Shown one piece after another: positions 8,326 to 18,094 of a DNA stretch of 64,000 bases. The notes beneath the pieces are model-generated. The model made no database searches and was not told the origin of the DNA. It saw nothing but the letters and a program-made list of their open reading frames with translations. Source of the stretch: Neobacillus sp. DY30 (GTDB lineage: Bacteria; Bacillota; Bacilli; Bacillales; Cytobacillaceae); assembly GCF_030123065.1 (NCBI RefSeq), contig NZ_CP126093.1, positions 810,001 through 874,000 of the forward strand. Reading direction: 5' to 3'. Position numbers and translations under genes: made by a program. Position 1 is the first letter of the stretch, and each line of letters starts with the position of its first letter.

Positions 8326-9495
8326 ATGTTAACAGCACTTGAAAATAAAGCGCCTTATGAAGAAATTATCCAAAAAGCAAAGCGCATCGGGGAAGCTGCA
8401 GAGTTAGAAGCAATGGAAGCAGATCTAAACTCGACCATTTCTCCACGCCTCGCGGATATGATCCGCGAGGAGGAAATTCATCGTTTAATTTTACCAAAGG
8501 AGTTTAACTATCCACAGCTTGATTGGCGCACGTTCGTTGATATGGTAAGCACGGTTGGATACCGCAACTTATCTGCTTCGTGGTTAACATACTTCTTCTC
8601 TGTGCACAACTCTTGGGTATGTTACTACCCAAAGCACATTCGTGATGAAGTCATTAACCAAGGCGGCTTCGTAGCTGACGTATTTGCACCAGTCGGCAAG
8701 GTAGAACCCGTTGAAAACGGCTATCTTGTTTCAGGTAAGTATAACTTTGTAAGCGGTATCAACTATTGCGATTGGGTTGGCGTTGGCGCATTTATGAAAT
8801 TCGAAGATAACGACAAGCCTGAGCGGGTAGGTATTTTATTAAAAGTTTCTGACTTAGAAGTTGTGAAAACCTGGGATTCGCTTGGTCTTCGTGGATCCGG
8901 CAGTAATACATTAATCGTCGATAAAGTTTTCGTGAAGCCTGATGCCATTTTACGCTTTACCAAAATTATCGAAAAGAGCCAGCCGCCGTATGAAGATTTC
9001 GATCAAGACTACTTATACTACAACACGCCATTCTACCCCGGCTTCTATATAGGGTTTGCAGCGATGGCTGTTGGCGGTGCCGAGCGTGTGCTTGACGAAT
9101 TCGAAAAGCATACAGCAGGCCGCGTACGGTTCTCTGGCATAAACGAAAAGGATTCCCCTGCGAGCCAGCGCGTACTTTCGGAGTTAAAGCTTGAGATGCT
9201 TTCTGCTAAAAGTCTATTAAATGAATACATCACAATGATGGAAACAGATAAAGGCGGCCCGTACGAAGGGGCAAAGTATAAAGCAATCCGTGCAAAGATT
9301 ATTGATAAGTGTGCACATATCGGTGTGAAATCACTGCTGACTTTAGGCGGACACGCCTTATTAAAAGGTCATCCAGTAGAGCTGTTTACTCGTGACTTAA
9401 TGGCAATCGCAACCCACATTACTTCTTTATATGAAGACGGCATTTTAGGATACGGCAGACATTTATTCGGCGTTAATACAAACATTCAAGGGTAA
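8326..9495 (+). CDS. Flavin-dependent aromatic monooxygenase, acyl-CoA dehydrogenase fold (HsaA-like)
   Basis: 389 residues with the acyl-CoA dehydrogenase fold of group D flavin monooxygenases (HsaA, C2 of Acinetobacter p-hydroxyphenylacetate hydroxylase). Features include VSTVGYRNLSASWLTYFFSVH (about 69-89, written here in parts as VGYRNLSASW), GKYNFVSGINYCDWV (about 138-152) and WDSLGLRGSGSNTL (about 183-196), the flavin/substrate loop. It uses reduced flavin and O2 to hydroxylate a phenol ortho to the hydroxyl. Its reductase is probably the product of 3100-3573. The ACAD catalytic glutamate region is not conserved, which supports an oxygenase. ATG follows AAAGGAATG. Confidence 0.85.
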   Translation: MLTALENKAPYEEIIQKAKRIGEAAELEAMEADLNSTISPRLADMIREEEIHRLILPKEFNYPQLDWRTFVDMVSTVGYRNLSASWLTYFFSVHNSWVCYYPKHIRDEVINQGGFVADVFAPVGKVEPVENGYLVSGKYNFVSGINYCDWVGVGAFMKFEDNDKPERVGILLKVSDLEVVKTWDSLGLRGSGSNTLIVDKVFVKPDAILRFTKIIEKSQPPYEDFDQDYLYYNTPFYPGFYIGFAAMAVGGAERVLDEFEKHTAGRVRFSGINEKDSPASQRVLSELKLEMLSAKSLLNEYITMMETDKGGPYEGAKYKAIRAKIIDKCAHIGVKSLLTLGGHALLKGHPVELFTRDLMAIATHITSLYEDGILGYGRHLFGVNTNIQG

Positions 9496-9563
9496 TATCA
9501 TCTTCCGAAAATGAATGAATATGTCCTCTTATAAAAAAACAATTGACTATGAGGTGAATATAA

Positions 9564-10541
9564 TTGGAAAAGTTTCTTTACGCACCCGAAATTGCAAAAT
9601 TAGGACACGTAGCTTTAGTGTCAGCAGATCTTGAAAAATCTTTATGGTTCTTCCGTGATACAATCGGCTTAGAAGAAACAGAGGTTGTAGATGGCGTACA
9701 TTATTTACGGGCTTGGGGCGACTTCGAGCACCATACATTATCCATTACAGCTGGTGAAACTTCTTACATCGATCACATCGGCTGGCGTACAAAACGCCGC
9801 GAGGACATAGCAACTTTCGCACAATTATTAGAAGATGCTGGTACAGAAGTACGCTGGATAGAAGCTGAGGAAGAAACAGCGCAAGGAGAAGCAATCCGCT
9901 TCGAGTTACCAAGTGGACACCGCTTCGAACTTTACTACGATATGGAAAAAACACCTGCTGATGAAACCCGCAAATCAGTACTTAAAAACCAAACGTATAA
10001 ATCCTGGGCGAAAGGTGTATCTCCACGCCGAATCGATCATGTAAACTTACAAACTTCTCACGATAACGCTGAAATCGTAAAATATTTACAAGAAGCATTA
10101 GGCTTCAAACTGCGCGAATATTTCGTAAATCCAGATGATGTACAAGTAGCCAGCTGGTTATCCGTAACAAACTTAGTACATGATGTAGCAATTATGTCTA
10201 CATCACGTTCAAAACAGCCAAACGAAATGCACCATATTGCTTACTGGTTAGACAACGCACAAGACTTACTGCGTGCTGCTGATATCTTATGCGAAGCTGA
10301 TGTACAATTCGTAGGTCCTGGTAAACACGGTATTTCGCAGGCCATGTACATTTACGTAAAAGACCCAGGAAGCGGCTTACGTCTTGAAATCTTTACAAAC
10401 GGCTACCTAATCTTCGAACCAGACTGGGAGCCAGTGAAATGGAATTATGAAGAATATTTGAAAAATGGTTCTGCATACTGGGGTGATAGGCGCCGCGATG
10501 ACGTAGATCGTGAAGCACAAGTAAAAGAATTAGTGAAATAA
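9564..10541 (+). CDS. Extradiol (catechol 2,3-) dioxygenase, two VOC domains
   Basis: 325 residues made of two vicinal-oxygen-chelate domains (about 12-130 and 155-280). The C-terminal domain keeps the Fe(II) triad: His159 in RRIDHVN, His223/224 in MHHIAYW and Glu275 in LRLEIF. The N-terminal domain (LGHVALVSADLEKSLWFF) is the usual non-catalytic half. It would open the catechol made by the monooxygenase next to a hydroxyl. The start is TTG 9564, with GAGGTGA at 9551-9557. Last gene of the hydrolase-monooxygenase-dioxygenase operon, closed by a terminator at 10550. Confidence 0.88.
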   Translation: MEKFLYAPEIAKLGHVALVSADLEKSLWFFRDTIGLEETEVVDGVHYLRAWGDFEHHTLSITAGETSYIDHIGWRTKRREDIATFAQLLEDAGTEVRWIEAEEETAQGEAIRFELPSGHRFELYYDMEKTPADETRKSVLKNQTYKSWAKGVSPRRIDHVNLQTSHDNAEIVKYLQEALGFKLREYFVNPDDVQVASWLSVTNLVHDVAIMSTSRSKQPNEMHHIAYWLDNAQDLLRAADILCEADVQFVGPGKHGISQAMYIYVKDPGSGLRLEIFTNGYLIFEPDWEPVKWNYEEYLKNGSAYWGDRRRDDVDREAQVKELVK

Positions 10542-10549
10542 TAATCATT

Positions 10550-10590
10550 AAACCACCAGTATTCATGAAATAAACGCTGGTGGTTTTTTT
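10550..10590 (+). terminator. Terminator after the extradiol dioxygenase gene
   Basis: AAACCACCAG and CTGGTGGTTT form a perfect 10-bp stem with a 17-base loop, followed by a T run. Confidence 0.88.
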
Positions 10591-10619
10591 GTAGTTTTTT
10601 ATAGGAAGGGGTGTTACGG

Positions 10620-11723
10620 TTGAAGGCCATGTTAACGGTGTTAGTCTTATCTTTACTTGGCGGATTTATTTTTAGTCTGCTGCACATCCCTATTCCATGG
10701 ATGCTCGGTCCGATTATTGTCGTCATGTTAGCCCAATTTATTTATAAAGGACCGCTCAACTGGTCCAGCCAAATGTGTGATTTAGGTGTCGTCATGGTCG
10801 GTACCTCAATAGGTGTAGAATTTAACATCAATTTATTCGGCATGATGAGCTCTATTTTATTTTACATCATAACGCTAAACGTTATTTTAATCGGCGGCTC
10901 AATCGCCATTGCCTACTTAACGTGCAAATGGGCAAAAATCCCGATGAAAGCTGCTGTACTAGGGGCTATCCCAGGCGGTTTAAGTCAAATCGTCGTCTTT
11001 GCCGAAGAAGAAAAGGTTAAAGAAATTGGCATTATTTCTTATTTTCAAGTCATTCGGCTCTTACTAGTCGTTGTATTCGTACCCTTTATCGTCAGTGGCC
11101 AAGTAATGAGTAAGCAGCCAACTGACGCGAAACTGGCGATTAGTTTAGTCTTATTAATTGCACTAGCATGGGCATGCTCACACGTAACGAAACGTATCCA
11201 TTTGCCAGTAGCATTTTTCATTACACCCATTATTTTGTTAATTATGTTGCAACTCACAACACCAATGGCAATGCCACAAGTACCTGGCATAGTCATGGAC
11301 GTCGCACAGTTACTAATCGGCGCCCATATCGGTCTCATGCTCAAGCCGCATATGATTAAGCTGCCAGTACGCGTACTTGCAGGCGGTATTTTCAGCTCAT
11401 TCGCACTGATTGCTCTGACTTATGGCTCAAGTTTCCTCATGTCGTCTACTATGGATACAACGTTCGCTACAGGTTTCCTAAGTACAGCACCAGGAGGCTT
11501 AGATCAGATGGTATTACTAGCAGATGCCGTTAATGCAGAGGTCTCGCTTGTTACGATGTTCCAAACGTTCAGGCTGCTGTTCATTTTTATTTTAATTATT
11601 CCTTTGCTGAAAATATATTATCGCTGGCAGGAAAAAAAAAGAGATTGTATGCAGTCAAGAAGGAGGCGTAATATTCTCGTTACTGTGTATGAAACGATAG
11701 TAAAGCAGAAAAAAGCTGCCTAG
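10620..11723 (+). CDS. AbrB-family membrane protein (AbrB duplication domains)
   Basis: 367 residues with roughly nine to ten membrane segments and an internal duplication. IPIPWMLGPIIVVML near the N terminus, and the matching motifs PGGLSQIVVFAEEE (about 117-130) and PGGLDQMVLLADAV (about 290-303), define the AbrB family (once called ammonia monooxygenase). No enzyme activity is established for the family, and a transport role is a guess. TTG 10620 has GGAAGGGG eight bases before it, whereas GTG 10611 would overlap that site. Position directly behind the meta-cleavage operon suggests uptake or export of a pathway compound. Confidence 0.75.
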   Translation: MKAMLTVLVLSLLGGFIFSLLHIPIPWMLGPIIVVMLAQFIYKGPLNWSSQMCDLGVVMVGTSIGVEFNINLFGMMSSILFYIITLNVILIGGSIAIAYLTCKWAKIPMKAAVLGAIPGGLSQIVVFAEEEKVKEIGIISYFQVIRLLLVVVFVPFIVSGQVMSKQPTDAKLAISLVLLIALAWACSHVTKRIHLPVAFFITPIILLIMLQLTTPMAMPQVPGIVMDVAQLLIGAHIGLMLKPHMIKLPVRVLAGGIFSSFALIALTYGSSFLMSSTMDTTFATGFLSTAPGGLDQMVLLADAVNAEVSLVTMFQTFRLLFIFILIIPLLKIYYRWQEKKRDCMQSRRRRNILVTVYETIVKQKKAA

Positions 11724-11784
11724 CGAAAAAATCGTATTTTAATAGGCTTCTTTGTCATGCTTATGAGGTGATAGGGGGGAGCAG

Positions 11785-11818
11785 TAGTGGGTGTACTGCC
11801 GCAGTTTTTAAAAAAACG
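11785..11818 (+). terminator. Possible weak hairpin after the AbrB-family gene
   Basis: GCAGTA and TACTGC pair across GTGGGTG, followed by CGCAGTTTTT. The stem is short. Confidence 0.35.
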
Positions 11819-11825
11819 ATTAACT

Positions 11826-11858
11826 AAGAGCCGTATATATAATATAAGGCTCTTTTCT
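11826..11858. terminator. Terminator between AbrB-family and LysR genes
   Basis: AAGAGCC and GGCTCTT arms around an AT-rich loop, with TTTTCTT after it. It sits between convergent genes and could act for both. Confidence 0.65.
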
Positions 11859-11886
11859 TATTTATCTGCCAAAAGGAAGTGATCGT

Positions 11887-12768
11887 TTAATCAAAATACT
11901 CAATAAACCGTTGGGCACCTTTCGATAGAGGACGATTTTTGTCCCAGATGAGAGAGATTTTATTTTGAAGAGGACAATCCTCTATTTCAACAATTTTTAT
12001 ATTGTCTGACGTGTGAATGGCAAGTGTTGATCTTGGCAGAACAGCCGCTCCCATCCCGGCCGCGACAAAGGAAAAGATAATGCCAGCATCATGAGATTCG
12101 CAGACGATGTTCGTTTTGACGCCTAGTTTTATACAGGCATCATGGAAGGCAGTATATTTTCCATACTTATTTTCTCTTACGAACATGACAAGAGGGATGT
12201 CTTCAAGATCCTTCATACGGATAGATGTTCTAGATGGATCCCACTCCCATTTACTAGGAATAAATAACACATAAGGTTCGATGTGTAAAGTTTTTGATGC
12301 ATAATCCAAAGACAGGTCTGAAACGAAGCGAACGAAAGCTAATTCTACTAATCTATCTTCTAAAAACTTAACAACTTCATGGGGATGGCCATCCTCTATG
12401 CGGAAGGTAACGAGTGGATATTGACTATGGAACGCTTGAATTCTTTCCGGCAAATAGGCCGCGGCCACTGTTTTCGCCGTACCAATGGAGAGCTGTCCCC
12501 GCAGGCCATCTCCCGTTTCTTTCACTTCCATTACAGTGTCTTCCATTTGATTTAGGATACTAACTGCTCGCTGGTAGAGTAACATGCCAGCTTCCGTTAA
12601 CTCGACGCTCCTGCTGTTCCGGATAAACAAAGAGGTCCCTAGCTCTTCTTCGATTAGCTTTAGCTGTTGACTCAGGGGCGGCTGGGCCATATTCAATTTC
12701 TTGGCAGCTCGTGTAATCTGTCCTTCATTAGATACTGTCACAAAGTAACGTAATTGGCGTATATCCAT
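11887..12768 (-). CDS. LysR-family transcriptional regulator
   Basis: 293 residues. The N-terminal winged helix-turn-helix is MDIRQLRYFVTVSNEGQ to AQPPLSQQLKLIEEELG (about 1-60). The effector domain begins at LRGQLSIGTAKTVAAAYLP (about 90) and is of the CatR/BenM-like class. It is divergent from the 19-gene forward block and is the only regulator next to it. A 32-bp operator-like sequence lies 26 bases upstream of its start and recurs before etfB. The effector is probably an intermediate of the pathway; identity unknown. Confidence 0.88.
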   Translation of the reverse strand: MDIRQLRYFVTVSNEGQITRAAKKLNMAQPPLSQQLKLIEEELGTSLFIRNSRSVELTEAGMLLYQRAVSILNQMEDTVMEVKETGDGLRGQLSIGTAKTVAAAYLPERIQAFHSQYPLVTFRIEDGHPHEVVKFLEDRLVELAFVRFVSDLSLDYASKTLHIEPYVLFIPSKWEWDPSRTSIRMKDLEDIPLVMFVRENKYGKYTAFHDACIKLGVKTNIVCESHDAGIIFSFVAAGMGAAVLPRSTLAIHTSDNIKIVEIEDCPLQNKISLIWDKNRPLSKGAQRFIEYFD

Positions 12769-12793
12769 GTACGAATCACCTATCCATATTTTT

Positions 12794-12825
12794 ATCGTAT
12801 GGCAAATCTATTAAATAGATATTTG
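12794..12825. promoter_or_regulatory. Putative LysR operator, copy 1
   Basis: Contains ATCTAT-TAA-ATAGAT, a 6-bp inverted repeat at 12806-12820, preceded by CGTATGGCAA. It aligns with 22861-22892 at 26 of 32 positions. Placement just upstream of the LysR start is typical of autoregulation and divergent activation. Function is inferred. Confidence 0.65.
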
Positions 12826-13049
12826 AAGTATTAGTATACCAAATGCTACTATGAAAATAAATAATATTCAGAATAATAAAAATCAAAAAACACAATGGCT
12901 GGAGATGTTTTAGCCAGAGGCCGTGCGCATGGTTTCATAAGAAAGAAATAGGAGTAAATGTAAAAAAGTCCCATTCAATCCGAAATGTAATACGTACGAT
13001 TGGTGGAGGCTTCAGATATATATTTTTAGTTAAGAAAGGAAGTGCGCTG

Positions 13050-15122
13050 GTGCTTGTATATTTGAATGCTGCAGCAGTTCTAGCTGTGACAGGATATGCT
13101 TTGTATTTATTTATTCAAATCGTATACAGCCGGTATTTGTTTGTGAAGCTCGGCAAGAAAACCGAATTTGAACTGAACCTTAAAGAACGATTGAATAGTG
13201 TGTTCGTCAACGGGTTTGGTCAAAGGAAATTGTTTAAAGACAAGAAAAGCGGTCTGATGCATTTGATCCTGTTCTATGGTTTTTTCATCATTCAAATTGG
13301 ACTCATTGAAATCATCATCAAGGGGTTTATCAAAGGATACGAATTCCCACTTGGCACCCTGCACAAATATTTCAGTCTTATGCAGGAGTGGACGACCTTC
13401 CTCATGCTGTGCGCAGTAGTATTTGCCTTTTACCGTCGCTATATTGAGAAATTAAAGCGTTTACAGCTCAGAAGAGATTTCAAAGCGGCTGTTGTCATTA
13501 TTGCCTTAACCACGCTGACAGCTTCCATCCTGCTCACGCTGGGTTTTGAAACTGTGATGCTCGGGCATGAACCGGATTTCATCTATGCTCCAATCTCTGG
13601 TGCGGTTGCTGCGGTGTTCTCGGGCATTAGCACGAGTACAGGAACAATATTGTTCTACGTATTTTGGTGGGTACACCTACTGACCGTGTTGTCCTTCATG
13701 GTTTTCGTCCCGCAGTCAAAGCAAGCGCATGAGCTATTCGCGTTATTTAACTTGTTTTTCAAGAAAGTCGGTCCTGTTGGAAAATTGAGTAAAATCGATT
13801 TCGAGGATGAAGAGGCTGAGGAATTCGGTGTTGGAAAAATCGAGAATTTTACCCAACGGCAGTTGATCGATTTGTATGCCTGCGCAGAATGCGGACGATG
13901 TACAAACATGTGTCCTGCCTCCGGTACAGGTAAGACCCTTTCACCAATGGAACTCATTTTGAAAATGCGAAACCACCTGACGGAAAAGGGAGCTTCGATT
14001 ACATCGCGTTCGCCTTGGGTGCCAGCCTTTGCTTTTAAGGCAAATTCCAGTCCAATGGCTCTACAAGCAACAGCGGGCGGGAATTCCGAGGTAGCCGCTT
14101 CTGTCGAAACACCAAATCTAATCGGGGATATCATCACGGAAGAGGAACTGTGGGCATGTACGACATGCCGAAATTGTGAAGATCAATGTCCGGTAATGAA
14201 TGAGCATGTTGACAAAATTATCGATATGCGCAGGTTCTTGGTTATGTCGCAAGGAGAAATGCCTGCTGAAGCTTCACGCTATTTCAATAATATCGAGAGA
14301 CAAGGAAACCCTTGGGGCTCGAACCGCAATGAACGCATCAAATGGCGTGAAGGCATGGAGGATATTATCAAGACCGTCGATGAAACGCCTGAATTTGATG
14401 TTTTATTCTGGGTAGGATCAATGGGCTCTTACGACATCCGCAGCCAGAAGATTGCCCGGTCCTTTGCCCGTCTGCTGCACAAGGCTGGGGTGAAATTTGC
14501 GATTCTAGGCAATGAAGAGATGAACTCAGGGGACACAGTGCGCCGGATGGGGAACGAGTACTTATTTCAGGAATTATGTACTCAAAACATTGAGACGTTC
14601 CAAAAATACGGCGTACGCAAAATTGTGACGACAGATCCCCATGCATTTAACACCTTTAAAAATGAGTACCCGGAATTTGGGCTGGAAGCGGAAGTCGTTC
14701 ACCATACTCAACTTCTGGCTGATCTATTAAAAGAAGGCAGACTTAAGCCAACGAAGAAGGTTGAAGAAAAAGTGGCCTATCATGACTCTTGTTATATTGG
14801 ACGCTACAATGATATCTACGGTTCGCCGAGGGAAATACTGCGTGCAATCCCGGGAATTAAGCTGCTCGAGATGGAACGAAACCAGGAAAATGCACTTTGC
14901 TGCGGAGCCGGCGGAGGCAGGATGTGGATGGAAGAGCGCGAAGGGACACGGGTAAATATAGCCCGGACGGAAATGGCGCTTCAAACGAACCCGACGGTCA
15001 TTGGTAGCAATTGCCCTTATTGTTTAACGATGCTTACCGATGGTACGAAGGCTAAGGAAGTCGAGGAACAGGTGCAGACGCTGGATATTGCTGAAATCAT
15101 TGAAAAGTCAGTGGAATTTTAA
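13050..15122 (+). CDS. Membrane Fe-S oxidoreductase, FadF/EtfD-like (ETF:menaquinone oxidoreductase candidate)
   Basis: 690 residues. About five membrane segments in residues 1-235 resemble the NarI-type cytochrome b domain. Two 4Fe-4S cluster motifs follow: Cys278/281/284/288 (CAECGRCTNMCP) and Cys370/373/376/380 (CTTCRNCEDQCP). Two CCG domains end the protein (SCYIGRYND, ALCCGAGGGRMW, NCPYCLTML). Same architecture as B. subtilis FadF and mycobacterial EtfD, which pass electrons from electron-transfer flavoprotein to the quinone pool. EtfBA and an acyl-CoA dehydrogenase are encoded about 8-14 kb downstream. GTG 13050 follows AAAGGAAG. Confidence 0.8.
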   Translation: MLVYLNAAAVLAVTGYALYLFIQIVYSRYLFVKLGKKTEFELNLKERLNSVFVNGFGQRKLFKDKKSGLMHLILFYGFFIIQIGLIEIIIKGFIKGYEFPLGTLHKYFSLMQEWTTFLMLCAVVFAFYRRYIEKLKRLQLRRDFKAAVVIIALTTLTASILLTLGFETVMLGHEPDFIYAPISGAVAAVFSGISTSTGTILFYVFWWVHLLTVLSFMVFVPQSKQAHELFALFNLFFKKVGPVGKLSKIDFEDEEAEEFGVGKIENFTQRQLIDLYACAECGRCTNMCPASGTGKTLSPMELILKMRNHLTEKGASITSRSPWVPAFAFKANSSPMALQATAGGNSEVAASVETPNLIGDIITEEELWACTTCRNCEDQCPVMNEHVDKIIDMRRFLVMSQGEMPAEASRYFNNIERQGNPWGSNRNERIKWREGMEDIIKTVDETPEFDVLFWVGSMGSYDIRSQKIARSFARLLHKAGVKFAILGNEEMNSGDTVRRMGNEYLFQELCTQNIETFQKYGVRKIVTTDPHAFNTFKNEYPEFGLEAEVVHHTQLLADLLKEGRLKPTKKVEEKVAYHDSCYIGRYNDIYGSPREILRAIPGIKLLEMERNQENALCCGAGGGRMWMEEREGTRVNIARTEMALQTNPTVIGSNCPYCLTMLTDGTKAKEVEEQVQTLDIAEIIEKSVEF

Positions 15123-15146
15123 AAGGATAATATAGGAGATGAATTC

Positions 15147-16883
15147 ATGAACAACACAGAAAAGTTCGAAAGGTACACGACAGCTGATGCTTTGATGGAA
15201 GCATTGCAGGAAGTCGGCATTTCCTACCTGTTTTGCAATCTAGGCAGCGATCATCCTTCGATGATTGAGGCCTTGGCAAAAGCCAAGGAGGAAGGGAAGG
15301 AACTTCCCAAGGCCATCATTTGTCCACATGAAAGTACCGCTTTATCCGCAGCTCAAGGGTATGCAATGCTGACAGGCCAGGCGCAGGGCGTGATTATTCA
15401 TACGGATGTGGGAACTCAAAATCTGGGAGGTGCTGTTCATAATGCATTTCGAGCTCGCGTTCCGGTGTTCATTTTCGCTGGAGAAACACCGATCACCATG
15501 GACGGAGAGCTTCCGGGCAGCCGCAATTCCTATGTGAATTATCTGCAAAATGTATACGATCAGCGTGGAATCCTAAGGTCTTATGTCAAATGGGAATCAG
15601 ATATCAGAACGGGAAAGAACGTTAAACAACTCATTTACCGGGCGATGCAGATGGCTCAAAGTGATCCAGCTGGACCGGTTTATTTGACCGGAGCAAGAGA
15701 AGTGCTGGAGGAAAATGTGGAGAAACTGCCAGACTCTTGGGGGGAATGGGCGCTAATTGAACAATCCTCCTTACCCAAATGGGGTCTTGATGAAATCGTA
15801 AGCGCTTTATTAGAATCCCAAAATCCATTGTTGATTACTTCTTATTTAGGTAGAAATACGAAAGCGGTCTCAGAATTAATTGAATTTTGCGAAAAAGTGG
15901 CTATACCTGTTGTGGAACAGATTCCTTCTTTCGTTAATTTCCCGAGGGACCATAATCTGCATCTGGGGTACGATCCAAATCCATTTGTTTTCGAAGCAGA
16001 TGTCATTATCGCCATTGATACGGATGTTCCTTGGGTCGCTACACAAGTTAAGCCAAAGGACGAATGTAAAGTCTACTATATTGATTTAGACCCAATTAAG
16101 GAAGACATTCCATTATGGCACATTCCCGCGGTAAAGAATTATCGTGCGGATGCCTATGCGTCCTTAATTCAATTAAATGATCATCTGGCCCAGAGGGATA
16201 TTAATCAGGAGCAAGTACAAGAACGTTATCTCCGTTTAGCCAAATACCATGAAGAGCAGCGTGAAGCTTGGAAGCAGAAAGAACAAGGGGAAGGAAACAC
16301 GATTTCGCCAGAATGGCTTACGGCTTGTTTGCGTCATGTGGTGGACACTGAGACCATCATATTAGATGAGACGATTACGAATACCATGACGGTAGCCAAA
16401 CATTTACCGCGCTCAAAGACAGGCACCTACTTTAGCAGCGGAGGTACATCCTTAGGATGGAACGGTGGCGCAGCTATTGGAATCAAGCTCGCTGATCCAA
16501 CGAAAACCGTAGTCAATTTAACCGGTGACGGTTCATACTTATTCAGCGTTCCAGCCTCGGTTCACTGGATGTCGCGCAGATATCAAGCGCCATTCCTGAC
16601 GGTCATTTACAACAATGAAGGCTGGAATGCAACGAAGCAGAATCTATTAAAGCGGTATCCAGACGGCATAGCCAAACAAACGGACCGTTACTGGGTGAAT
16701 TTTGACCAACCGGCCGATCTAGCAAAAATCGCTGAAGCGGCAGGGGGAGCATACGCCAGGATGGTGACAGATCCAATGGAGTTACCTGAAGTATTACAGC
16801 AGGCCATGAATGAAGTGAAAAACGGTAAGTCAGCTGTTGTAGATGTCCGCCTGGCTAAAGTTTCGAATCAAAAAGATTATTAA
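15147..16883 (+). CDS. Thiamine diphosphate-dependent enzyme (acetolactate synthase/benzoylformate decarboxylase superfamily)
   Basis: 578 residues in the three-domain ThDP fold. The catalytic glutamate is Glu62 in CPHESTAL. A central domain lies at about 200-340. The cofactor motif runs from Gly460-Asp461-Gly462 to Asn489-Asn490, the expected 30-residue span. The superfamily includes 2-oxo acid decarboxylases, acetolactate synthase and 2-hydroxyacyl-CoA lyases, and I cannot choose among them. With the aldehyde dehydrogenase at 20110, decarboxylation of an aryl 2-oxo acid to an aldehyde then acid is one option (inference). It follows the Fe-S protein by 24 bases. Confidence 0.75.
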   Translation: MNNTEKFERYTTADALMEALQEVGISYLFCNLGSDHPSMIEALAKAKEEGKELPKAIICPHESTALSAAQGYAMLTGQAQGVIIHTDVGTQNLGGAVHNAFRARVPVFIFAGETPITMDGELPGSRNSYVNYLQNVYDQRGILRSYVKWESDIRTGKNVKQLIYRAMQMAQSDPAGPVYLTGAREVLEENVEKLPDSWGEWALIEQSSLPKWGLDEIVSALLESQNPLLITSYLGRNTKAVSELIEFCEKVAIPVVEQIPSFVNFPRDHNLHLGYDPNPFVFEADVIIAIDTDVPWVATQVKPKDECKVYYIDLDPIKEDIPLWHIPAVKNYRADAYASLIQLNDHLAQRDINQEQVQERYLRLAKYHEEQREAWKQKEQGEGNTISPEWLTACLRHVVDTETIILDETITNTMTVAKHLPRSKTGTYFSSGGTSLGWNGGAAIGIKLADPTKTVVNLTGDGSYLFSVPASVHWMSRRYQAPFLTVIYNNEGWNATKQNLLKRYPDGIAKQTDRYWVNFDQPADLAKIAEAAGGAYARMVTDPMELPEVLQQAMNEVKNGKSAVVDVRLAKVSNQKDY

Positions 16884-16985
16884 TCTAAGTTTTTCTGAAA
16901 TTATGATTTCGTTGGGAGGTGATGAACAGTTAAATAAGTTTTGAGATTAAAGCTGTGAAATTTAAAATTTGGGGGAATTTTAGAA

Positions 16986-18005
16986 ATGAAAAAGTTCATT
17001 ATGCTCTGTTTGACAGCTTTACTTATTGTACTGGCAGGTTGTGCTCAATCTTCACAATCAACGGGTTCGAATGAATCTACGGCAGCCAAAAATGAAAAAC
17101 AAACAAAAGTTGAGTATCCGACAAGACCGATTGAAGTACTTGTACCATTTGCTGCGGGCGGCTCTACAGACATCGGTGCAAGAATCATAGAAAAATACCT
17201 TCCTAAATATTTGCCCGGTGCCAAGCTTGTAATTGTGAATAAACCAGGCGGCAGCGGCTCAATTGCCATCACGGATTTATTTAACTCCAAGCCTGATGGA
17301 TACACCCTTGCAATGTCTACTCACCGTGCTATTTCCATGCAGCCTTTGTATGGGAATGTGAAATACTCCCATGACAGTTTTCAACCTATCTCAAAAGTAT
17401 TCGGTAACCAGCAAATCATGATAGTTAAAGCAGATGCCCCTTGGAAAACGTTTGAAGAATGGCTTGATTATGTGAAGAAAAACCCTGGTAAATTCTCATA
17501 TGGTGTAGCTGGCGGGATTGGATCAGGAGCGCATATACCGGTGGCAGAACTGGAAAAGCAGGCGGGCTTTGAAGCAAAGGCCGTATCATTTGAAGGCACG
17601 CCTCCAGCAATCACAGGTGTTTTAGGCGGGCATGTTCAGGGGGCTATGGTACAGCCTAGTGATGCCAAGGCGCTAATTGAATCTGGTGAGCTGCGCGGAT
17701 TATTTAATGTTGCAAGTGTACCTGTTCCTTATTTTCCAGAAATCCCACTTTTGAAAGATAAAGGCTTCGATGTTGCGATTGACAGCAATACCTCGCTTTT
17801 TGCACCGAAGGGTGTGCCAGAAGAAATTGTTACGATGCTAGAAGAAGCGCTTAAGAAAACAATGGAAGATCCTGAAGTGTTAGCAGAATTCAAGAAAGTC
17901 TCTTTACAGACTCAATATGGCAATCCTGAGGTTGTCCAAAAAGAGGTTGATGCAGAGAATGTTAGATTTGGAAAAATGTTGAAAGAACTAGGGTTTATTA
18001 AATAA
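16986..18005 (+). CDS. TctC-family substrate-binding lipoprotein of a tripartite tricarboxylate transporter
   Basis: 339 residues with a lipoprotein signal peptide: LIVLAGC gives lipidation at Cys19. The mature part begins PTRPIEVLVPFAAGGSTDIG, the TctC/Bug family hallmark, and PGGSGSIA is the second ligand-binding loop. It should capture a carboxylate outside the membrane for the TctB/TctA pair directly downstream. Bug proteins bind very varied carboxylates, aromatic ones among them, so the name does not prove citrate. GGGGGAA precedes ATG. Confidence 0.9.
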   Translation: MKKFIMLCLTALLIVLAGCAQSSQSTGSNESTAAKNEKQTKVEYPTRPIEVLVPFAAGGSTDIGARIIEKYLPKYLPGAKLVIVNKPGGSGSIAITDLFNSKPDGYTLAMSTHRAISMQPLYGNVKYSHDSFQPISKVFGNQQIMIVKADAPWKTFEEWLDYVKKNPGKFSYGVAGGIGSGAHIPVAELEKQAGFEAKAVSFEGTPPAITGVLGGHVQGAMVQPSDAKALIESGELRGLFNVASVPVPYFPEIPLLKDKGFDVAIDSNTSLFAPKGVPEEIVTMLEEALKKTMEDPEVLAEFKKVSLQTQYGNPEVVQKEVDAENVRFGKMLKELGFIK

Positions 18006-18094
18006 ATCTGTGTATTAAACATATTTGGGTATTCGGGTTTAACCTGAATGCCCTCCATTTTCGATTTGTTTGTGGAAGGGGATGAATTTCTATC

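Noticed and set aside
12899-12920. GGCT...AGCC hairpin before the Fe-S gene as riboswitch or attenuator
   Set aside because: Only a four-base stem and no conserved riboswitch core.
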